A DNA stretch of 64,000 nt from Bacteroidales bacterium (GCA_028698995.1 JAQVVM010000003.1:62001-126000); one strand, 5' to 3'. Shown: positions 44,855 through 57,800, counted from the first letter of the stretch. Notes: generated by a model from the sequence alone, not told the origin. Numbers and translations are program-made.

Positions 44855-44862
44855 CAAAAATA
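44855..44862 (-). promoter_or_regulatory. TATTTTTG, -7 box of the sugar-dehydrogenase operon
   Basis: On the minus strand reads TATTTTTG, 52 bp before the start at 44802. A second, plus-strand TATTTTTG lies 49 bp away, so the gap probably holds back-to-back promoters. Confidence 0.35.
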
Positions 44863-44911
44863 TGCTAAGTATTTTAATAAACATTAATTTATCTGATTTG
44901 AAAAAAAGTTA

Positions 44912-44919
44912 TATTTTTG
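44912..44919 (+). promoter_or_regulatory. TATTTTTG, -7 box of the patatin gene
   Basis: Lies 23 bp before the preferred ATG (44943). A TTG stands 11 bp upstream (44898-44900) with A-tract between, the same layout as before the GH3 gene. Confidence 0.4.
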
Positions 44920-44942
44920 AAATATTAATAAAATTCTGCTTT

Positions 44943-45710
44943 ATGAAAAAGTATAAAATAGCATTGGTGTTAAGTGGAGGAGGTGTGAGGGGGTTTGCAC
45001 ACTTAGGCGTTATTAAGGCTTTAAATGAATATGGTATTTATCCTGATATTATTGCAGGAACAAGTGCAGGAGCAATCGCCGCGGCACTATACGCAGATGG
45101 TTATAAACCAGATGAAGCGGTTGCTATTTTTAAGGAAAAAGAATTATTGAAGTATATTGAGCTCATTATTCCCCGAACAAGTCTTGTTAAAATGACAGGG
45201 ATGATTAAACTTTTAAATAATTACCTCAGAGCAAAACAGTTTGAAGAATTAAAAACTCCCATTATAATTGCGGCAAGTAATATTAATACAGGAAAATGTG
45301 AATATTTTTCTAAAGGAGAACTAATTAAACCCCTTGTTGCTTCTGCCAGTATTCCCATTTTATTCAATCCCGTAAATATTAACGATAACTATTTTATTGA
45401 TGGTGGTGTATTGGATAATTTTCCAATTAAAACAGTTGAAAAGAAAGCAGAAAAAATTATTGGAGTTTTTGTAAATCCTGTTAATTATCAAGATAATTTC
45501 AATAATATTAAAAATATTGCTGTACGCTCTTTTCAGATTTCCATAAATAAAAATATGCATGAAGAATCAAAAAAATGTGATATTTTTATTGCTCCTTCCA
45601 AACTAAATAATTATGGGGTTTTAGAGATTGATAAAAATGAAGAAATTTTTGAAATCGGATATAAAGAAGCAATTAAAATATTAAATAAATCAGATTTATC
45701 TTTTTTATAA
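44943..45710 (+). CDS. patatin-like phospholipase (RssA type)
   Basis: A 255-residue serine lipase/esterase with the patatin catalytic dyad. The oxyanion block is LSGGGVRGFAHLGV (about residues 10-23), the nucleophile lies in AGTSAGAIAAAL (Ser about 42), and the acid lies in FIDGGVLDNFPI (Asp about 152). No signal peptide, so cytoplasmic or membrane-associated. I start at ATG 44943 (MKKYKIALVLSGGG) because the longer ORF adds 27 residues with no family match and crosses the promoter-like box. Stand-alone gene of the short bacterial type. Confidence 0.92.
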   Translation: MKKYKIALVLSGGGVRGFAHLGVIKALNEYGIYPDIIAGTSAGAIAAALYADGYKPDEAVAIFKEKELLKYIELIIPRTSLVKMTGMIKLLNNYLRAKQFEELKTPIIIAASNINTGKCEYFSKGELIKPLVASASIPILFNPVNINDNYFIDGGVLDNFPIKTVEKKAEKIIGVFVNPVNYQDNFNNIKNIAVRSFQISINKNMHEESKKCDIFIAPSKLNNYGVLEIDKNEEIFEIGYKEAIKILNKSDLSFL

Positions 45711-45863
45711 AACTTTGTTTAATTATTTTGCCATGATTATTAATTTTAAGCTACCAAAAAAATCAAATACTTGTATATTTTAATTATCTTTACCTTTTTC
45801 TTGCTATAAATAACTGAAAATTATATCTGTTATAATCAAATATTAAACTATTATTCTTAATTT

Positions 45864-48800
45864 ATGAAACTCAAATATTTTTTAATCGTAATTTTTCAAT
45901 TGTTAATAACTTTCTTAGGGTCTTTTGCTTATTCACAGGTTCTTACAGGTAATCCAACAGATGCAAGTATTCCCAATCAAAATCCGTTTTTTGATGCATC
46001 TACCAATCATGACCCCTCTGTTACGTTTGAAAACAACAACAACAAAGGTCTTGTTTTTCCTCGTACTGATTTAACCCAGTGGGAATTCAAAACAGATTTG
46101 TTGGATGGCAGCATGTTTCCAACAGCCTTTGATGGCATGATTGTATATAATGTAGGCACAGGCACTACACTTACAGGTCAGGGACAAGTTGTCAGTGTTA
46201 GCCCGGGATTTTACTATTTCTATAATCCAACAGGAACAACAGATATTTCAGATGGCTATTGGATAAAATTAGGAAGTGGCGGAGATAACATATATACAGC
46301 AGATGGTACTATTAATGGAAACCGTCTTGTAGATTTGGATGGAAATAATATAGCTTTTGGTGGTGCAGGCAATGTAAAAGTAGGAGAAAATCCTCAGATA
46401 ACAGCCCCCAGTGCAATAATGGAATTGGAAAGTACCACCAAAGGTATTTTGATACCACGATTAAAAACCACAGAGCGTAATGCGATTTCCTCCCCTGCCA
46501 ATGGATTACTGGTATATGATTTAGATTATGGCCAATTTTGGTATTTTAACGGCACCATTTGGGTTACCGCTATTGGCCCACAAGGTCCCATAGGCTTAAC
46601 AGGTCCTGCCGGATCAGTAGGTCCAACCGGTCCCATGGGCTTAACCGGATTAACCGGCCCAACCGGTCAGGTAGGTCCACAGGGCGATATTGGCCCAGTA
46701 GGTCCGCAAGGCATTCAGGGAGAAGTTGGAATAACCGGAACTACAGGCCCTACAGGTCCTCTGGGTCTTCAAGGTGATGTTGGTCCAACTGGTCCAATTG
46801 GTCCACAGGGAATTCAGGGTGATATAGGATTAACCGGAGCCACCGGAAGTACCGGATTGACGGGCCCAACCGGTTCTGAGGGAGATATGGGGATGATAGG
46901 CCCTCCCGGACCTACTGGATTAACTGGTGTCTCTGGTGCTACCGGACCTCAAGGCATTCAGGGAGAAGTTGGACCTACCGGACCTCAAGGAAATGTTGGA
47001 TCAACAGGAGCAACCGGCCCTATCGGCGCACAAGGACCAATAGGTAATACCGGTGCCATTGGTGCACAAGGCCCCCAGGGTCCCCAGGGAAATGTTGGAG
47101 CAACCGGAGCAACCGGAGTAACCGGAGCAGTTGGTGCAGTTGGAGCCCAAGGTCCCATAGGAAATACCGGAGCTATTGGATCAACCGGTGTGACTGGAGC
47201 TCAAGGTTTAACAGGTAATACCGGAGCCATAGGAACTACAGGTGTAACCGGAGCTATAGGAGCCCAAGGACCACAAGGTCCCCAAGGAAATGTTGGAGCA
47301 ACGGGAGTAACAGGAGCTGTTGGCACAGTTGGAGCCCAAGGTCCCATAGGAAATACCGGAGCTATTGGATCAACCGGTGTGACTGGTGCTATTGGAGCCC
47401 AAGGAATACCAGGTCCTCAAGGAAATGTTGGATCAACAGGAGCAACCGGCGCTGTTGGCGCACAAGGACCAATAGGTAATACAGGAGCTATTGGTTCAAC
47501 AGGTGTAACCGGAGCCATTGGAGCCCAAGGAATACCAGGTCCTCAAGGAAATGTTGGTGCAACCGGCGTAACAGGAGCTGTTGGTGCAGTTGGAGCCCAA
47601 GGCCCAATAGGTAATACAGGAGCTATTGGTTCAACAGGTGTAACCGGAGCCATAGGAGCCCAAGGAATACCAGGGCCTCAAGGAAATGTTGGAGCAACCG
47701 GAGTAACAGGAGCTGTTGGTGCAGTTGGAGCCCAAGGTCCCATAGGAAATACCGGAGCCATAGGAGCAACCGGCGTAACCGGAGCTCAAGGTTTAACAGG
47801 TAATACCGGAGCCATAGGAACTATAGGTGTAACCGGAGCTATAGGAGCCCAAGGTCCACAAGGTCCTCAAGGAAATGTTGGAGCAACGGGAGTAACAGGA
47901 GCTGTTGGTGCAGTTGGAGCCCAAGGTCCCATAGGAAATACCGGAGCCATTGGAGCTACCGGCGTAACCGGAGCCATTGGAGCCCAAGGAATACCAGGGC
48001 CTCAAGGAAATGTTGGAGCAACCGGAGTAACGGGAGCTGTTGGTGCAGTTGGCGCGCAAGGGTCAATAGGCAATACAGGCGCTAAAGGAGCAACCGGAGC
48101 AACCGGAGCACAAGGCCTAACAGGTAATACAGGTGTCATAGGAGCAACCGGTGTAACCGGAGCCATAGGAGCCCAAGGAATACCAGGGCCTCAAGGAAAT
48201 GTTGGCGCAACTGGTGCTATTGGCGCACAAGGTCCTCAAGGAAATGTTGGAGCAACGGGAGTAACAGGAGCTGTTGGTGCAGTTGGCGCGCAAGGGTCAA
48301 TAGGCAATACAGGCGCTAAAGGAGCAACCGGAGCAACCGGAGCAACCGGAGCACAAGGCCTAACAGGTAATACAGGTGCCATAGGAGCCACCGGTGTAAC
48401 CGGAGCTATTGGTGCACAAGGGCCTCAAGGAAATGTCGGATCGACAGGACCAACCGGCGCAGTTGGTGCACAAGGACCCATCGGTAACACTGGAGCAGCA
48501 GGTACAAATGGTACAAATGGTACAAATGGGATTGATGGGGCAACTGGTTCAACTGGAGCTACAGGAGCCAGTGGTGCAGACATTGTCGTAACAAAAAGCA
48601 GTACAACAGTCGTAACTATAGGTGCAGGAGTAAAAACTTTTAGTTTTAGTAATACACCAAATTTGGGATGGATTAATGGAATGCGACTAAGAGCCTCAAA
48701 CAATGCTACCAATTTTGTAGAAGGTATTATAATCACTGTTTCAAGTACAGGAGTTACTATAGATGCAGACTTAGCAGGAGGTAGTGGTACACATGCCAGT

Positions 48801-51053
48801 TGGTATATTGGTATTGCCGGAGAAAAAGGCTTAATCGGAGCTACGGGTATAACAGGTGCTGTTGGTTTTACCGGAGCTATCGGGGCTCAAGGACCAATAG
48901 GATATACCGGAGCACAAGGGGCAATTGGTGTAACGGGTGCTGCTGGTATAAATGGAGTAACAGGTGCAGTAGGCGCCATAGGTAATACCGGTGCAAAAGG
49001 TGCAACCGGAGTAACTGGCGCTTTAGGTGCCACAGGTAATACAGGAGCTATTGGCGCAACTGGTGCAATAGGCGCAGCAGGTATTAATGGAGTAACAGGC
49101 CCAACCGGAGCTGTCGGTGCTCAAGGTAATACAGGTGCCATCGGTCCCATTGGAAATACTGGTGCTATTGGTGCTACAGGTCCTCTAGTTGCAGGTACTT
49201 CTGGTCAGACATTAAGACATAACGGTAGCTCTTGGATTGCCAATGATTTATTATATAACAATGGGACTAATGTGGGTATTGGAACAACTTCCCCGACTTC
49301 AAGGTTGCATTGTGTTAGTACACTATATGGCCCGGTATCACCTGAACAACGTGCATCAATTGCAGGTATTAATACCAATACAGATTTGACGTATAATAAT
49401 GGCATAGGTATTTATGGAAAGTGTAATGCTAACAATGGATACGCTGGCTATTTTGATGGTATAGGTTATTTTAATGATAAAGTAGGCATAGGAACTTATT
49501 CTCCTGCTTCAAAACTTAGTGTTGGAGGAGATGGTAACTCCTTTTACAGAATTTATGGAAATTATACCGGTTCAGGAAGCGGAGGTTTTTATGGAATATA
49601 CGGTGAAGCATCGATTAATTCTACCACTGCAAGTTGCTGGGGGATTTATGGCAAAGCAACGTCTTCTACTTCTGCCGGTGGTTCAACATATGGAGTTATG
49701 GGTAATGCAAGCGGTGCATCTACAAATTATGGTATTTATGGCACAGCATCAGGAGGAACATCAAACTGGGCAGGGTATTTTAATGGCGACGTTTATGCTT
49801 TAGGCAATGTGGGTATCGGAACTACAAGTCCTGCCTACAAACTTGATGTAAGCGGCGATGTGCACACTACTGGAGATTTATATGTTGAAGGAGGAAATAT
49901 TGGGGTAGGCGCACCTCCAAGCAGTTCTTATGGTGTTTATGTCCCCTCAACCGTAGCTCCTTCTTATGGTGTATATGCTTATGGTACTTATACAGGAGGC
50001 TATTTTGAAGATACTGATTTCGGCTCCTATGGGAGAATAGGATACAGCTCTTATGGGGGTTATTTTAATTCTACTAATTCTGGGGGCTATGGTGTAAGAG
50101 CTTATGGTGATTCATATGGCATATACAGTACCTGTTATAATGGCCATTCTTTATATGGTTATTCAAGTGCAACTGGGACTTCACATAAAGCTGGAACCTA
50201 TGGAAGTTCTAAAGGATATATTGAGCTTGAACAAGATTTTTGGTTAGGGGATATTTATCATTTTTGGACTGGTTCTGCAGGTGCTTACGGATATGGAAGT
50301 GAGTCTTATGTCGATGGTGGAACATATAATAAAAAAGGTGGTTTAGGTGTATATGGAAATGGCACCATGGTTGGTGTGTTAGCTGATGGAGGTAAAATAG
50401 ATATAACTTATGCAAAAATGAATGGTTTAAAAGATGTATCATTGCTTAGCTCACTCTTTTCTGGAGAATTTCATTTCGGAACAGGTATTATTGCAACAGG
50501 AACTGCCGGTGGAAAATTTAAAGGACTTCAATTTGGAACAATATCCAAGGCTATGGGTATTGGCCTGCTTTCTAGTTCTGAAAAAAACATTTCTGCCTAT
50601 TTTACTGAAAATGCTGTTGCTGAAGGTGGTTATGCTTCTGTACTAGGTGCTGGTAGCAATAATGCAAAAATTGCCTATGCTGTTTTATCTGTAGGTAAAA
50701 CAATTATGATTTCAGGATCTGCTGAGTTTAACCATGGAAATGCTGATATCAATTTCGACCCTGCAATAGCACAGTTTGTTGACGAAACTTTGTCTATTAC
50801 TGTATCAATTACACCCACTGAAATTGCTGATGGCCGCTGGGCAGTCGTTAGTAAAACGGCACAAGGATTTAAAGCCATTAAAGATGGCATTGATAATATG
50901 ACTTTTGATTATATTGCTATTTTGCCTTTGAAGGATAATATACCTCTTCCTGAGGATGTTATAAGTAAAGAGTTTCAGCAAATAATTTATAAAGCTGTTA
51001 ATTTCCATGTAGAAACTACTACTATACCTGAAGAGGAACCAGAACAGGAGTAA
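45864..51053 (+). CDS. giant secreted collagen-like (Gly-X-Y) protein 1
   Basis: A 1729-residue exported protein. Residues 1-24 are a signal peptide (ending FAYSQ). Residues 25-235 are a head domain that is nearly identical in the second paralogue and contains the [24 protein letters not shown] motif frequent in Bacteroidota surface and tail-fibre-like proteins. From about 236 to 905 and 988 to 1108 run Gly-X-Y triplets of collagen type, with Thr often at the third place ([10 protein letters not shown]) and little proline. A globular insert of about 80 residues ([10 protein letters not shown] to WYIGIAGE) interrupts them. The C-terminus has tail-fibre signatures VGIGTTSP (twice) and Gly/Tyr/Ser repeats, then a unique C-terminal domain of about 200 residues and an acidic end. 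No type IX sorting domain is evident. Partner gene 51837-57926. Confidence 0.85.
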   Translation: MKLKYFLIVIFQLLITFLGSFAYSQVLTGNPTDASIPNQNPFFDASTNHDPSVTFENNNNKGLVFPRTDLTQWEFKTDLLDGSMFPTAFDGMIVYNVGTGTTLTGQGQVVSVSPGFYYFYNPTGTTDISDGYWIKLGSGGDNIYTADGTINGNRLVDLDGNNIAFGGAGNVKVGENPQITAPSAIMELESTTKGILIPRLKTTERNAISSPANGLLVYDLDYGQFWYFNGTIWVTAIGPQGPIGLTGPAGSVGPTGPMGLTGLTGPTGQVGPQGDIGPVGPQGIQGEVGITGTTGPTGPLGLQGDVGPTGPIGPQGIQGDIGLTGATGSTGLTGPTGSEGDMGMIGPPGPTGLTGVSGATGPQGIQGEVGPTGPQGNVGSTGATGPIGAQGPIGNTGAIGAQGPQGPQGNVGATGATGVTGAVGAVGAQGPIGNTGAIGSTGVTGAQGLTGNTGAIGTTGVTGAIGAQGPQGPQGNVGATGVTGAVGTVGAQGPIGNTGAIGSTGVTGAIGAQGIPGPQGNVGSTGATGAVGAQGPIGNTGAIGSTGVTGAIGAQGIPGPQGNVGATGVTGAVGAVGAQGPIGNTGAIGSTGVTGAIGAQGIPGPQGNVGATGVTGAVGAVGAQGPIGNTGAIGATGVTGAQGLTGNTGAIGTIGVTGAIGAQGPQGPQGNVGATGVTGAVGAVGAQGPIGNTGAIGATGVTGAIGAQGIPGPQGNVGATGVTGAVGAVGAQGSIGNTGAKGATGATGAQGLTGNTGVIGATGVTGAIGAQGIPGPQGNVGATGAIGAQGPQGNVGATGVTGAVGAVGAQGSIGNTGAKGATGATGATGAQGLTGNTGAIGATGVTGAIGAQGPQGNVGSTGPTGAVGAQGPIGNTGAAGTNGTNGTNGIDGATGSTGATGASGADIVVTKSSTTVVTIGAGVKTFSFSNTPNLGWINGMRLRASNNATNFVEGIIITVSSTGVTIDADLAGGSGTHASWYIGIAGEKGLIGATGITGAVGFTGAIGAQGPIGYTGAQGAIGVTGAAGINGVTGAVGAIGNTGAKGATGVTGALGATGNTGAIGATGAIGAAGINGVTGPTGAVGAQGNTGAIGPIGNTGAIGATGPLVAGTSGQTLRHNGSSWIANDLLYNNGTNVGIGTTSPTSRLHCVSTLYGPVSPEQRASIAGINTNTDLTYNNGIGIYGKCNANNGYAGYFDGIGYFNDKVGIGTYSPASKLSVGGDGNSFYRIYGNYTGSGSGGFYGIYGEASINSTTASCWGIYGKATSSTSAGGSTYGVMGNASGASTNYGIYGTASGGTSNWAGYFNGDVYALGNVGIGTTSPAYKLDVSGDVHTTGDLYVEGGNIGVGAPPSSSYGVYVPSTVAPSYGVYAYGTYTGGYFEDTDFGSYGRIGYSSYGGYFNSTNSGGYGVRAYGDSYGIYSTCYNGHSLYGYSSATGTSHKAGTYGSSKGYIELEQDFWLGDIYHFWTGSAGAYGYGSESYVDGGTYNKKGGLGVYGNGTMVGVLADGGKIDITYAKMNGLKDVSLLSSLFSGEFHFGTGIIATGTAGGKFKGLQFGTISKAMGIGLLSSSEKNISAYFTENAVAEGGYASVLGAGSNNAKIAYAVLSVGKTIMISGSAEFNHGNADINFDPAIAQFVDETLSITVSITPTEIADGRWAVVSKTAQGFKAIKDGIDNMTFDYIAILPLKDNIPLPEDVISKEFQQIIYKAVNFHVETTTIPEEEPEQE
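46570..49180 (+). repeat. collagen-like repeat block of protein 1
   Basis: Tandem 9-bp (Gly-X-Y) units grouped in higher-order repeats, the clearest being a 45-residue (135-bp) module, [18 protein letters not shown] joined to [10 protein letters not shown] and [15 protein letters not shown]. Almost identical copies recur from about 47.1 kb to 48.4 kb. The globular insert lies at about 48577-48825. Confidence 0.9.
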
Positions 51054-51836
51054 GCTTTCGTCTTTATTAATGGTTTCACATTTTTTCGGTTAATTACTTG
51101 AATAGCAAGTATTTGATTTATTAGATATAATTTGCTAAGATAATTCATATAATTATTAAAAAATAATATGCGCTTTTATTTTACTAATTTTAATCCAATT
51201 TTTATACACTACAAAAATTTTTATCAATAACCTTGATTATTTTCTCGTGTGATTATTAAGTCAAACCTTTGTTACTTCAATTTTAATTTTTGATTTAATG
51301 CATGGGTTTCATAAGTTTTAAATAAAATACCTTGCACTTGTTGTACACAAAATATTCATAAGTGTATAATAATGTGAGTGTTGTGTGTTCCGATGGTTCT
51401 ATCGGAACAGCAGGCCCTAAATACTTTTTAACCGCTGTAATAATAATATCTGAGGTTCTGAAAGAGCGATGAATACTCCTCTCAACATAAATTCCAATGT
51501 AATTTAACACTCTTTGTTTGACTTTTCCATCTTCTCTACAATTTTCAACTTCGGCCAGATATGTGTCGCTTTTTTCTTATAAATAACATAGTGTATAAAA
51601 CATGGAGTAAAAGTTAAGTATTTTAATTCACGCCTGAATAAAAATATAGCATGAATAAAGGGTGTAAATATTACTTTTCGTTTTAGCCATTTAAATATTT
51701 TGGTAGATTATCTATTAAAATTTATACCACTTAACCAAAAAATACAACCAAATACTGTTTATTTTATTTTATTATACATTGTCATAGTAATATTAACTAT
51801 TTTTATGATTTTACATAATGTATAATTATTTCGTAT
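51054..51836. other. 783-bp gap between the collagen-like genes
   Basis: No intact gene. It contains the transposase remnant at 51295-51589 and, inside it, a perfect 8-bp hairpin GTTCCGAT/ATCGGAAC (51387-51408). The rest is AT-rich; no promoter for the second collagen-like gene is identified with confidence. Confidence 0.6.
51295..51589 (-). pseudogene. transposase N-terminal fragment (IS1634-like), frameshifted
   Basis: Read on the minus strand from ATG at 51589, the first codons give MLFIRKK. After a one-base shift in an A-run (about 51570) the frame continues as SDTYLAEVENCREDGKVKQR then VLNYIG, the usual start of an IS1634/IS4-type transposase (basic start, aromatic/acid 'ENxRExGKVKQRVLxYIG' block). 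The next part (SDIIITAVKKYLGPAVPI) matches the following region loosely, and then a stop ends the frame after about 95 codons. Catalytic DDE residues are absent. So it is a short dead remnant of an insertion sequence. The recognition is by pattern only and rests on the 25-residue block. Confidence 0.5.
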
Positions 51837-54800
51837 ATGAAAAAAATACTTTTAATCTCGTTGACATGTATATTTAGCTTTGGTTTATTAAAATCAGAAG
51901 CACAAGTTCTCACAGGAAATCCGGTAGATCCGAGTATCCCCAATCAAAACCCGTTTTTTGATGCATCCACCAATCATGATCCCTCGGTTACTTTTGAAAA
52001 TAACAACAATAAGGGTCTTGTTTTTCCTCGTACTGATTTAACCCAATGGGAATTCAAAACAGATTTGTTGGATGGCAGCATGTTTCCAACAGCCTTTGAT
52101 GGCATGATAGTGTATAATGTAGGCACAGGCAGCACGCTTACAGGTCAGGGACAAGTAGTCAGTGTTACTCCGGGTTTTTACTATTTCTATAATCCAACAG
52201 GGACAATAGATATTTCAGATGGCTATTGGATAAAATTAGGAAGTGGTGGAGATAACATATATACAGCAGATGGTACTATTAATGGAAACCGCCTTTTAGA
52301 TCTGGATGGAAATAATATAGCTTTTGGTGATGTAAGAAATTATAAAATAGGAGATAATCCTCAGATAACCGCTCCGAGTGCAATAATGGAATTAGAAAGC
52401 ACTTCCAAAGGTATTTTGATACCACGATTAAAAACCACAGAGCGCAATGCCATTTCATCTCCCGCCAATGGATTACTGGTATATGATTTAGATTATGGCC
52501 AATTTTGGTATTTTAACGGCAGCATATGGGTTGCCGCTATAGGCCCACAAGGCCCCATAGGTTTAACAGGTCCGGCGGGAGCAGTAGGTCCAACCGGTCC
52601 CATGGGCTTAACCGGCCCAACCGGACCTGAGGGAGACATGGGTATGATAGGCCCTCCCGGTCCTACCGGATTAACCGGTTCTCCCGGAGCTACAGGTCCG
52701 ACAGGTTTTCAGGGCCTTCAAGGTGAAGTCGGTCCAACCGGCCCAATTGGTCCACAGGGAGATATTGGCCCCATAGGCCCACAGGGAATTCAGGGTGATG
52801 CAGGAATAACAGGAGCTACCGGAAATACGGGATTGACCGGTCCAACCGGCCCAATAGGTCCACAAGGTGATATTGGCCCCATAGGCCCACAGGGAATTCA
52901 GGGTGATGCAGGAATAACCGGAGCTACCGGAAATACGGGATTGACCGGTCCAACCGGCCCAATAGGTCCACAAGGTGATATTGGCCCCATAGGTCCACAG
53001 GGAATTCAGGGCGATGCAGGAATAACCGGAGCTACCGGAAATACCGGATTAACCGGCCCAATAGGTCCACAAGGTGATATTGGCCCAGTAGGTCCACAGG
53101 GAATTCCGGGTGATGTAGGATTAACCGGAGCCACAGGTCCGACAGGTTTCCAGGGCTTTCAAGGTGAAGTCGGTCCAACCGGCCCAATTGGTCCACAGGG
53201 AGATATTGGCCCCATAGGCCCACAGGGAATTCAGGGTGATGCAGGAATAACCGGAGCTACCGGAAATACGGGATTGACCGGTCCAACCGGCCCAATCGGT
53301 TCACAAGGTGATATTGGCCCTATAGGCCCACAGGGAATTCAGGGTGATGCAGGAATAACAGGAGCTACCGGAAATACCGGATTAACCGGTCCAACCGGCC
53401 AACAAGGTGATGTTGGTCCAACGGGCCCCATAGGCCCACAGGGAATTCAGGGTGATGCAGGAATAACCGGAGCTACTGGATTAACCGGTCCAACCGGCCC
53501 AATAGGTCCACAGGGAATTCAGGGTGATGCAGGATTAACCGGAGCTACCGGAAATACCGGATTAACAGGTCCAACCGGTCCCGAAGGAGATATGGGTATG
53601 ATAGGTCCTCCCGGGCCTACCGGTTTAACGGGTTCTCCGGGAGCTACTGGACCAACAGGCCCCCAAGGTCCTCAAGGAAATATCGGTATGACTGGCGCTA
53701 CCGGAGCCACGGGTAATACTGGTGCAATAGGTGCTCAAGGTCCAATAGGTAATACAGGTGCTATAGGAGCAACCGGAGTAACCGGTGCAATTGGAGCGAC
53801 AGGTGCCAGCGGAGCCGATATTGTCGTAACACAAAGTAGCACAACACCAGTAACAATAAGCACAGGAGTAAAAACCTTTAATTATAGCAACACACCAAAT
53901 TTAGGATGGATTAATGGAATGCGACTTAGAGCCTCAAACAATGCGACCAATTTTATAGAAGGTGTAATTATATCTGTATCTGGAACATCTGTATCAATAG
54001 TTGTAGATTTAACAGAAGGAAGTGGAACACACGCCAGCTGGTATATTGGTATAGCTGGTGAAATTGGCCTAATAGGCGCAACCGGTGTAACCGGAGCTAT
54101 TGGAGCACAAGGAATACCGGGGCCTCAGGGAAATGTTGGAGCGACAGGAGTAACCGGAGCTGTTGGTGCAGTTGGTGCAGTTGGCGCGCAAGGACCAATA
54201 GGCAATACAGGCGCTAAAGGAGCAACGGGAGTAACCGGCGCGCAAGGTTTAACAGGTAATACAGGTGCCATAGGAGCAACCGGAGTAACCGGAGCCATTG
54301 GAGCACAAGGAATACCGGGCATTCAAGGAAATGTTGGAGCAACGGGAGTAACCGGAGCTCAAGGTTTAACAGGTAATACAGGTGCCATAGGCGCAACCGG
54401 AGTAACCGGAGCTATTGGTGCCCAAGGAATACCGGGGCCTCAAGGAAATGTTGGAGCAACAGGAGTAACCGGAGCTGTAGGTGCAGTTGGCGCGCAAGGG
54501 CCAATAGGTTATACCGGAGCTAAAGGCGCAACCGGTGTAACCGGCGCTATTGGAGCACAAGGAATACCAGGTCCCCAGGGAAATGTTGGAGCGACAGGAG
54601 TAACAGGAGCTGTTGGTGCAGTTGGCGCACAAGGAATACCGGGCATTCAAGGAAATGTTGGAGCAACAGGAGTAACCGGAGCAGTTGGTGCAGTTGGCGC
54701 GCAAGGGCCAATAGGTATTACAGGCGCTAAAGGAGCAACGGGAGTAACCGGAGCTCAAGGTTTAACTGGTAATACAGGTGCCATAGGAGCAACCGGTGTA

Positions 54801-57800
54801 ACCGGAGCCATTGGAGCACAAGGAATACCGGGCATTCAAGGAAATGTTGGAGCGACAGGAGTAACCGGAGCTGTTGGTGCAGTTGGCGCGCAAGGACCAA
54901 TAGGTAATACAGGCGCTAAAGGAGCAACGGGAGTAACCGGAGCTCAAGGTTTAACAGGTAATACAGGTGCCATAGGCGCAACCGGTGTAACCGGAGCCAT
55001 TGGAGCACAAGGAATACCGGGCATTCAAGGAAATGTTGGAGCAACCGGAGTAACCGGAGCTGTTGGTGCAGTTGGAGCGCAAGGACCAATAGGCAATACA
55101 GGCGCTAAAGGAGCAACGGGAGTAACCGGAGCTCAAGGTTTAACAGGTAATACAGGTGCCATAGGCGCAACCGGTGTAACCGGTGCCATTGGTACACAAG
55201 GAATACCAGGACCTCAAGGAAATGTTGGAGCAACAGGTTCAACTGGAGCTGTTGGTTCAATTGGAGCTCAAGGTCCAATAGGCAATACAGGTGCTAAAGG
55301 AGCAACGGGAGCAACCGGAGCGCAAGGTTTAACAGGTAATACAGGAGCTATAGGAGCTACAGGCGTAACCGGCGCTATTGGTGCACAAGGAATACCGGGG
55401 CCTCAAGGAAATGTTGGAGCAACAGGAGTAACAGGAGTAACCGGAGCAGTTGGTGCAGTTGGCGCGCAAGGACCAATAGGTAATACAGGCGCTAAAGGAG
55501 CAACAGGAGTAACCGGAGCAGTTGGTGCAGTTGGCGCACAAGGTCCAATAGGCAATACAGGTGCCATAGGCGCAACCGGATCTACCGGCGCTGCCGGAAC
55601 AAACGGTACCAATGGAACAAACGGTACCAATGGATCCACAGGGCCTACCGGAGCTACTGGCCCCCTTGTTGCTGGTACTTCTGGTCAAACACTAAGGCAC
55701 AACGGTAGTACTTGGGTTGCCAATAGTAGAATTTATGATAATGGTACTACAATAAAATTGGGTACTACATCTAGTCTTACATCAACTTTATCAGGTGTAA
55801 CTATTGCACATGATGTGGATGGAATGCAACAAGGAGTAACTGATGCACATATTGCATTAAGCCTTCATCATGACTTGGATGCTACAAATCAGGGTGTAGC
55901 TTTAGCTTTTGGTGTATCAACATTGGATGAAGCTATAGGCGCCAAAATAGTGCACCTTAGAGAAGGAGCTTACAGTTCTGGATCATTATGCTTTTTTACT
56001 AAAAATTCCGGAGCAGGAACTCAAGACCAAACTACTGAAAAAATGAGAATCACTGCCAATGGAAATGTGGGTATTGGTACTACCAACCCCATTCAAATGC
56101 TTGATATTAATGGTCAAATACGTATTGGTGGTGGGTCGCCGGGTTCGGGCAAAGTATTAACTTCTGATGCTAATGGTGTTGGTACTTGGGTAACTCCAAC
56201 CACAGGTACAGTAACATCTATTGCCACTAACAATGGCATTACCGGTGGCACTATTACTTCAAGCGGAACTATTGGATTGACAGGGCAGGCCTTAGCATTG
56301 CATAATTTATCATCCAATGGAATTATTGTAAGAACCGGTGCTGGAACAGTAGCAGCACGCAGTATAACCGTAAGTGGTAATGGTATAGCTGTTTCAAATG
56401 GAGATGGCATCAGCGGGAACCCCACCTTATCTTTAAGCATTGGCACAGGCTCTACTCAGGTCGCATCAGGAAACCACACCCATGACGCCTCTCATATTGT
56501 ATCCGGTGAACTTAACAGGGCTAGAGTCAGAAGAATGATTTCTGCAGATACAAGAAATGATAACCCTAACCCAGAAACTTACGAAAATGCTATACAGGCA
56601 GATTTTAAAGCAAACACAACAGATGGATTATCAGATGGAGGTACCTATCATGGTGTATTATCTTTCAGAACCTATGGTTCAAGCACAGATTTTTCGGGTG
56701 GACAAATGCACCAGTTAGGATTTACTGATAATGGTAACCTTCATATCAGAACGTCTTCAGGTACAACAGCATGGACGGCTTGGAAAAAAATTATGCTGGG
56801 CGAAATGTCAGGAACAACAAACTACGTAGCTAAATTTACAGGAACCAATGCTCTCGGAAATTCCGTAATATACGATAATGGAACAAATGTGGGGATAGGG
56901 TTAACATATCCCTATTCAAAGCTTGATGTATATGATAGTGACACTACAAAATCTAATATAATTTATGCCTCTAAACCCTCAAACAACTATGGCGGTGGCA
57001 GATCAGTTATTTATGGCTACAGATCTGGTTCTTATGTAAGTGGTGGCACAGGTAACGGCGGAACTGCTTATTCAAATTATGGCTCTTGCGTGGGAGTTAG
57101 AGGTTCTTCTTTTTACGGAAATACTTATTCATTTGGAGTACATGGGACAAACTGGAACGATTATACCAGGTGCGGTGGTACACTTGGTTCAGATTACTTT
57201 GGAGATTATTGGGCCTCATTAGGATATAAAAATTCAGGAAGTTCTACTTATGGTGTATATTGGACAAATTCCGGATCCGGTGCTGGTTATAATGCCGGTG
57301 GCTCTGCCGTAGCAGGAATAGGTGCAGGCGGTTATGGCGATATGCTTGGTCTATGGACTCGTGGTGATGTTATGGGTCAAATTGTAGCCGGCGAACTTTT
57401 TGCTTCTTACAATATGGGAAATACCTATACTTCCGGTACTCAGGTTGAACTTGTCAATACCGGCACAGAAAGAGTTGCTGCCTATACGGTCACATCTCGG
57501 GAAATGAAAGTATATGACAATGGTTTCGCTACCTTATCCGGCACTGAAACATATATCCCGTTCGATCAGAATTTTAGTAATATGCTCAGTACAGAACGAC
57601 CTGTAGTAACCATTACACCAATTGGACAACAAGCCATGATATACTTAAAATCAATTACAAAAGATGGGTTTATTGTTGCATCGAATACATCTCAGAATAT
57701 TGAATTTGCATGGATTGCTGTTGGGAAAAGAGTTGACGCCGAAGAACACACCCGCATTCCCGAAGACCTTAAAGATATCCGTTTTGATGAAAACTTAAAA

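Larger units (their letters stand above)
52543..55670 (+). repeat. collagen-like repeat block of protein 2
   Basis: Gly-X-Y units interrupted once by the insert at about 53817-54063. The part left of the insert is built on a 36-residue module, the right part on a 63-residue module; both are described separately. Confidence 0.9.

Noticed and set aside
44862-44942. 27-residue N-terminal extension of the patatin gene
   Set aside because: It crosses the TATTTTTG promoter box, has no family match, and the usual start MKKYKIALVLSGGG follows directly.
52782-55208. Regular repeats that could be taken for a CRISPR array
   Set aside because: Units are contiguous, lie in frame within one coding sequence and have no unique spacers; no cas genes nearby.
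46559-55700. Many long ORFs on both strands inside the collagen-like blocks
   Set aside because: They are mirror products of the 9-bp repeat (Tyr/Ser/Cys/Asn-rich or Pro/Val/Ala-rich) and keep the same period; no independent coding signal.
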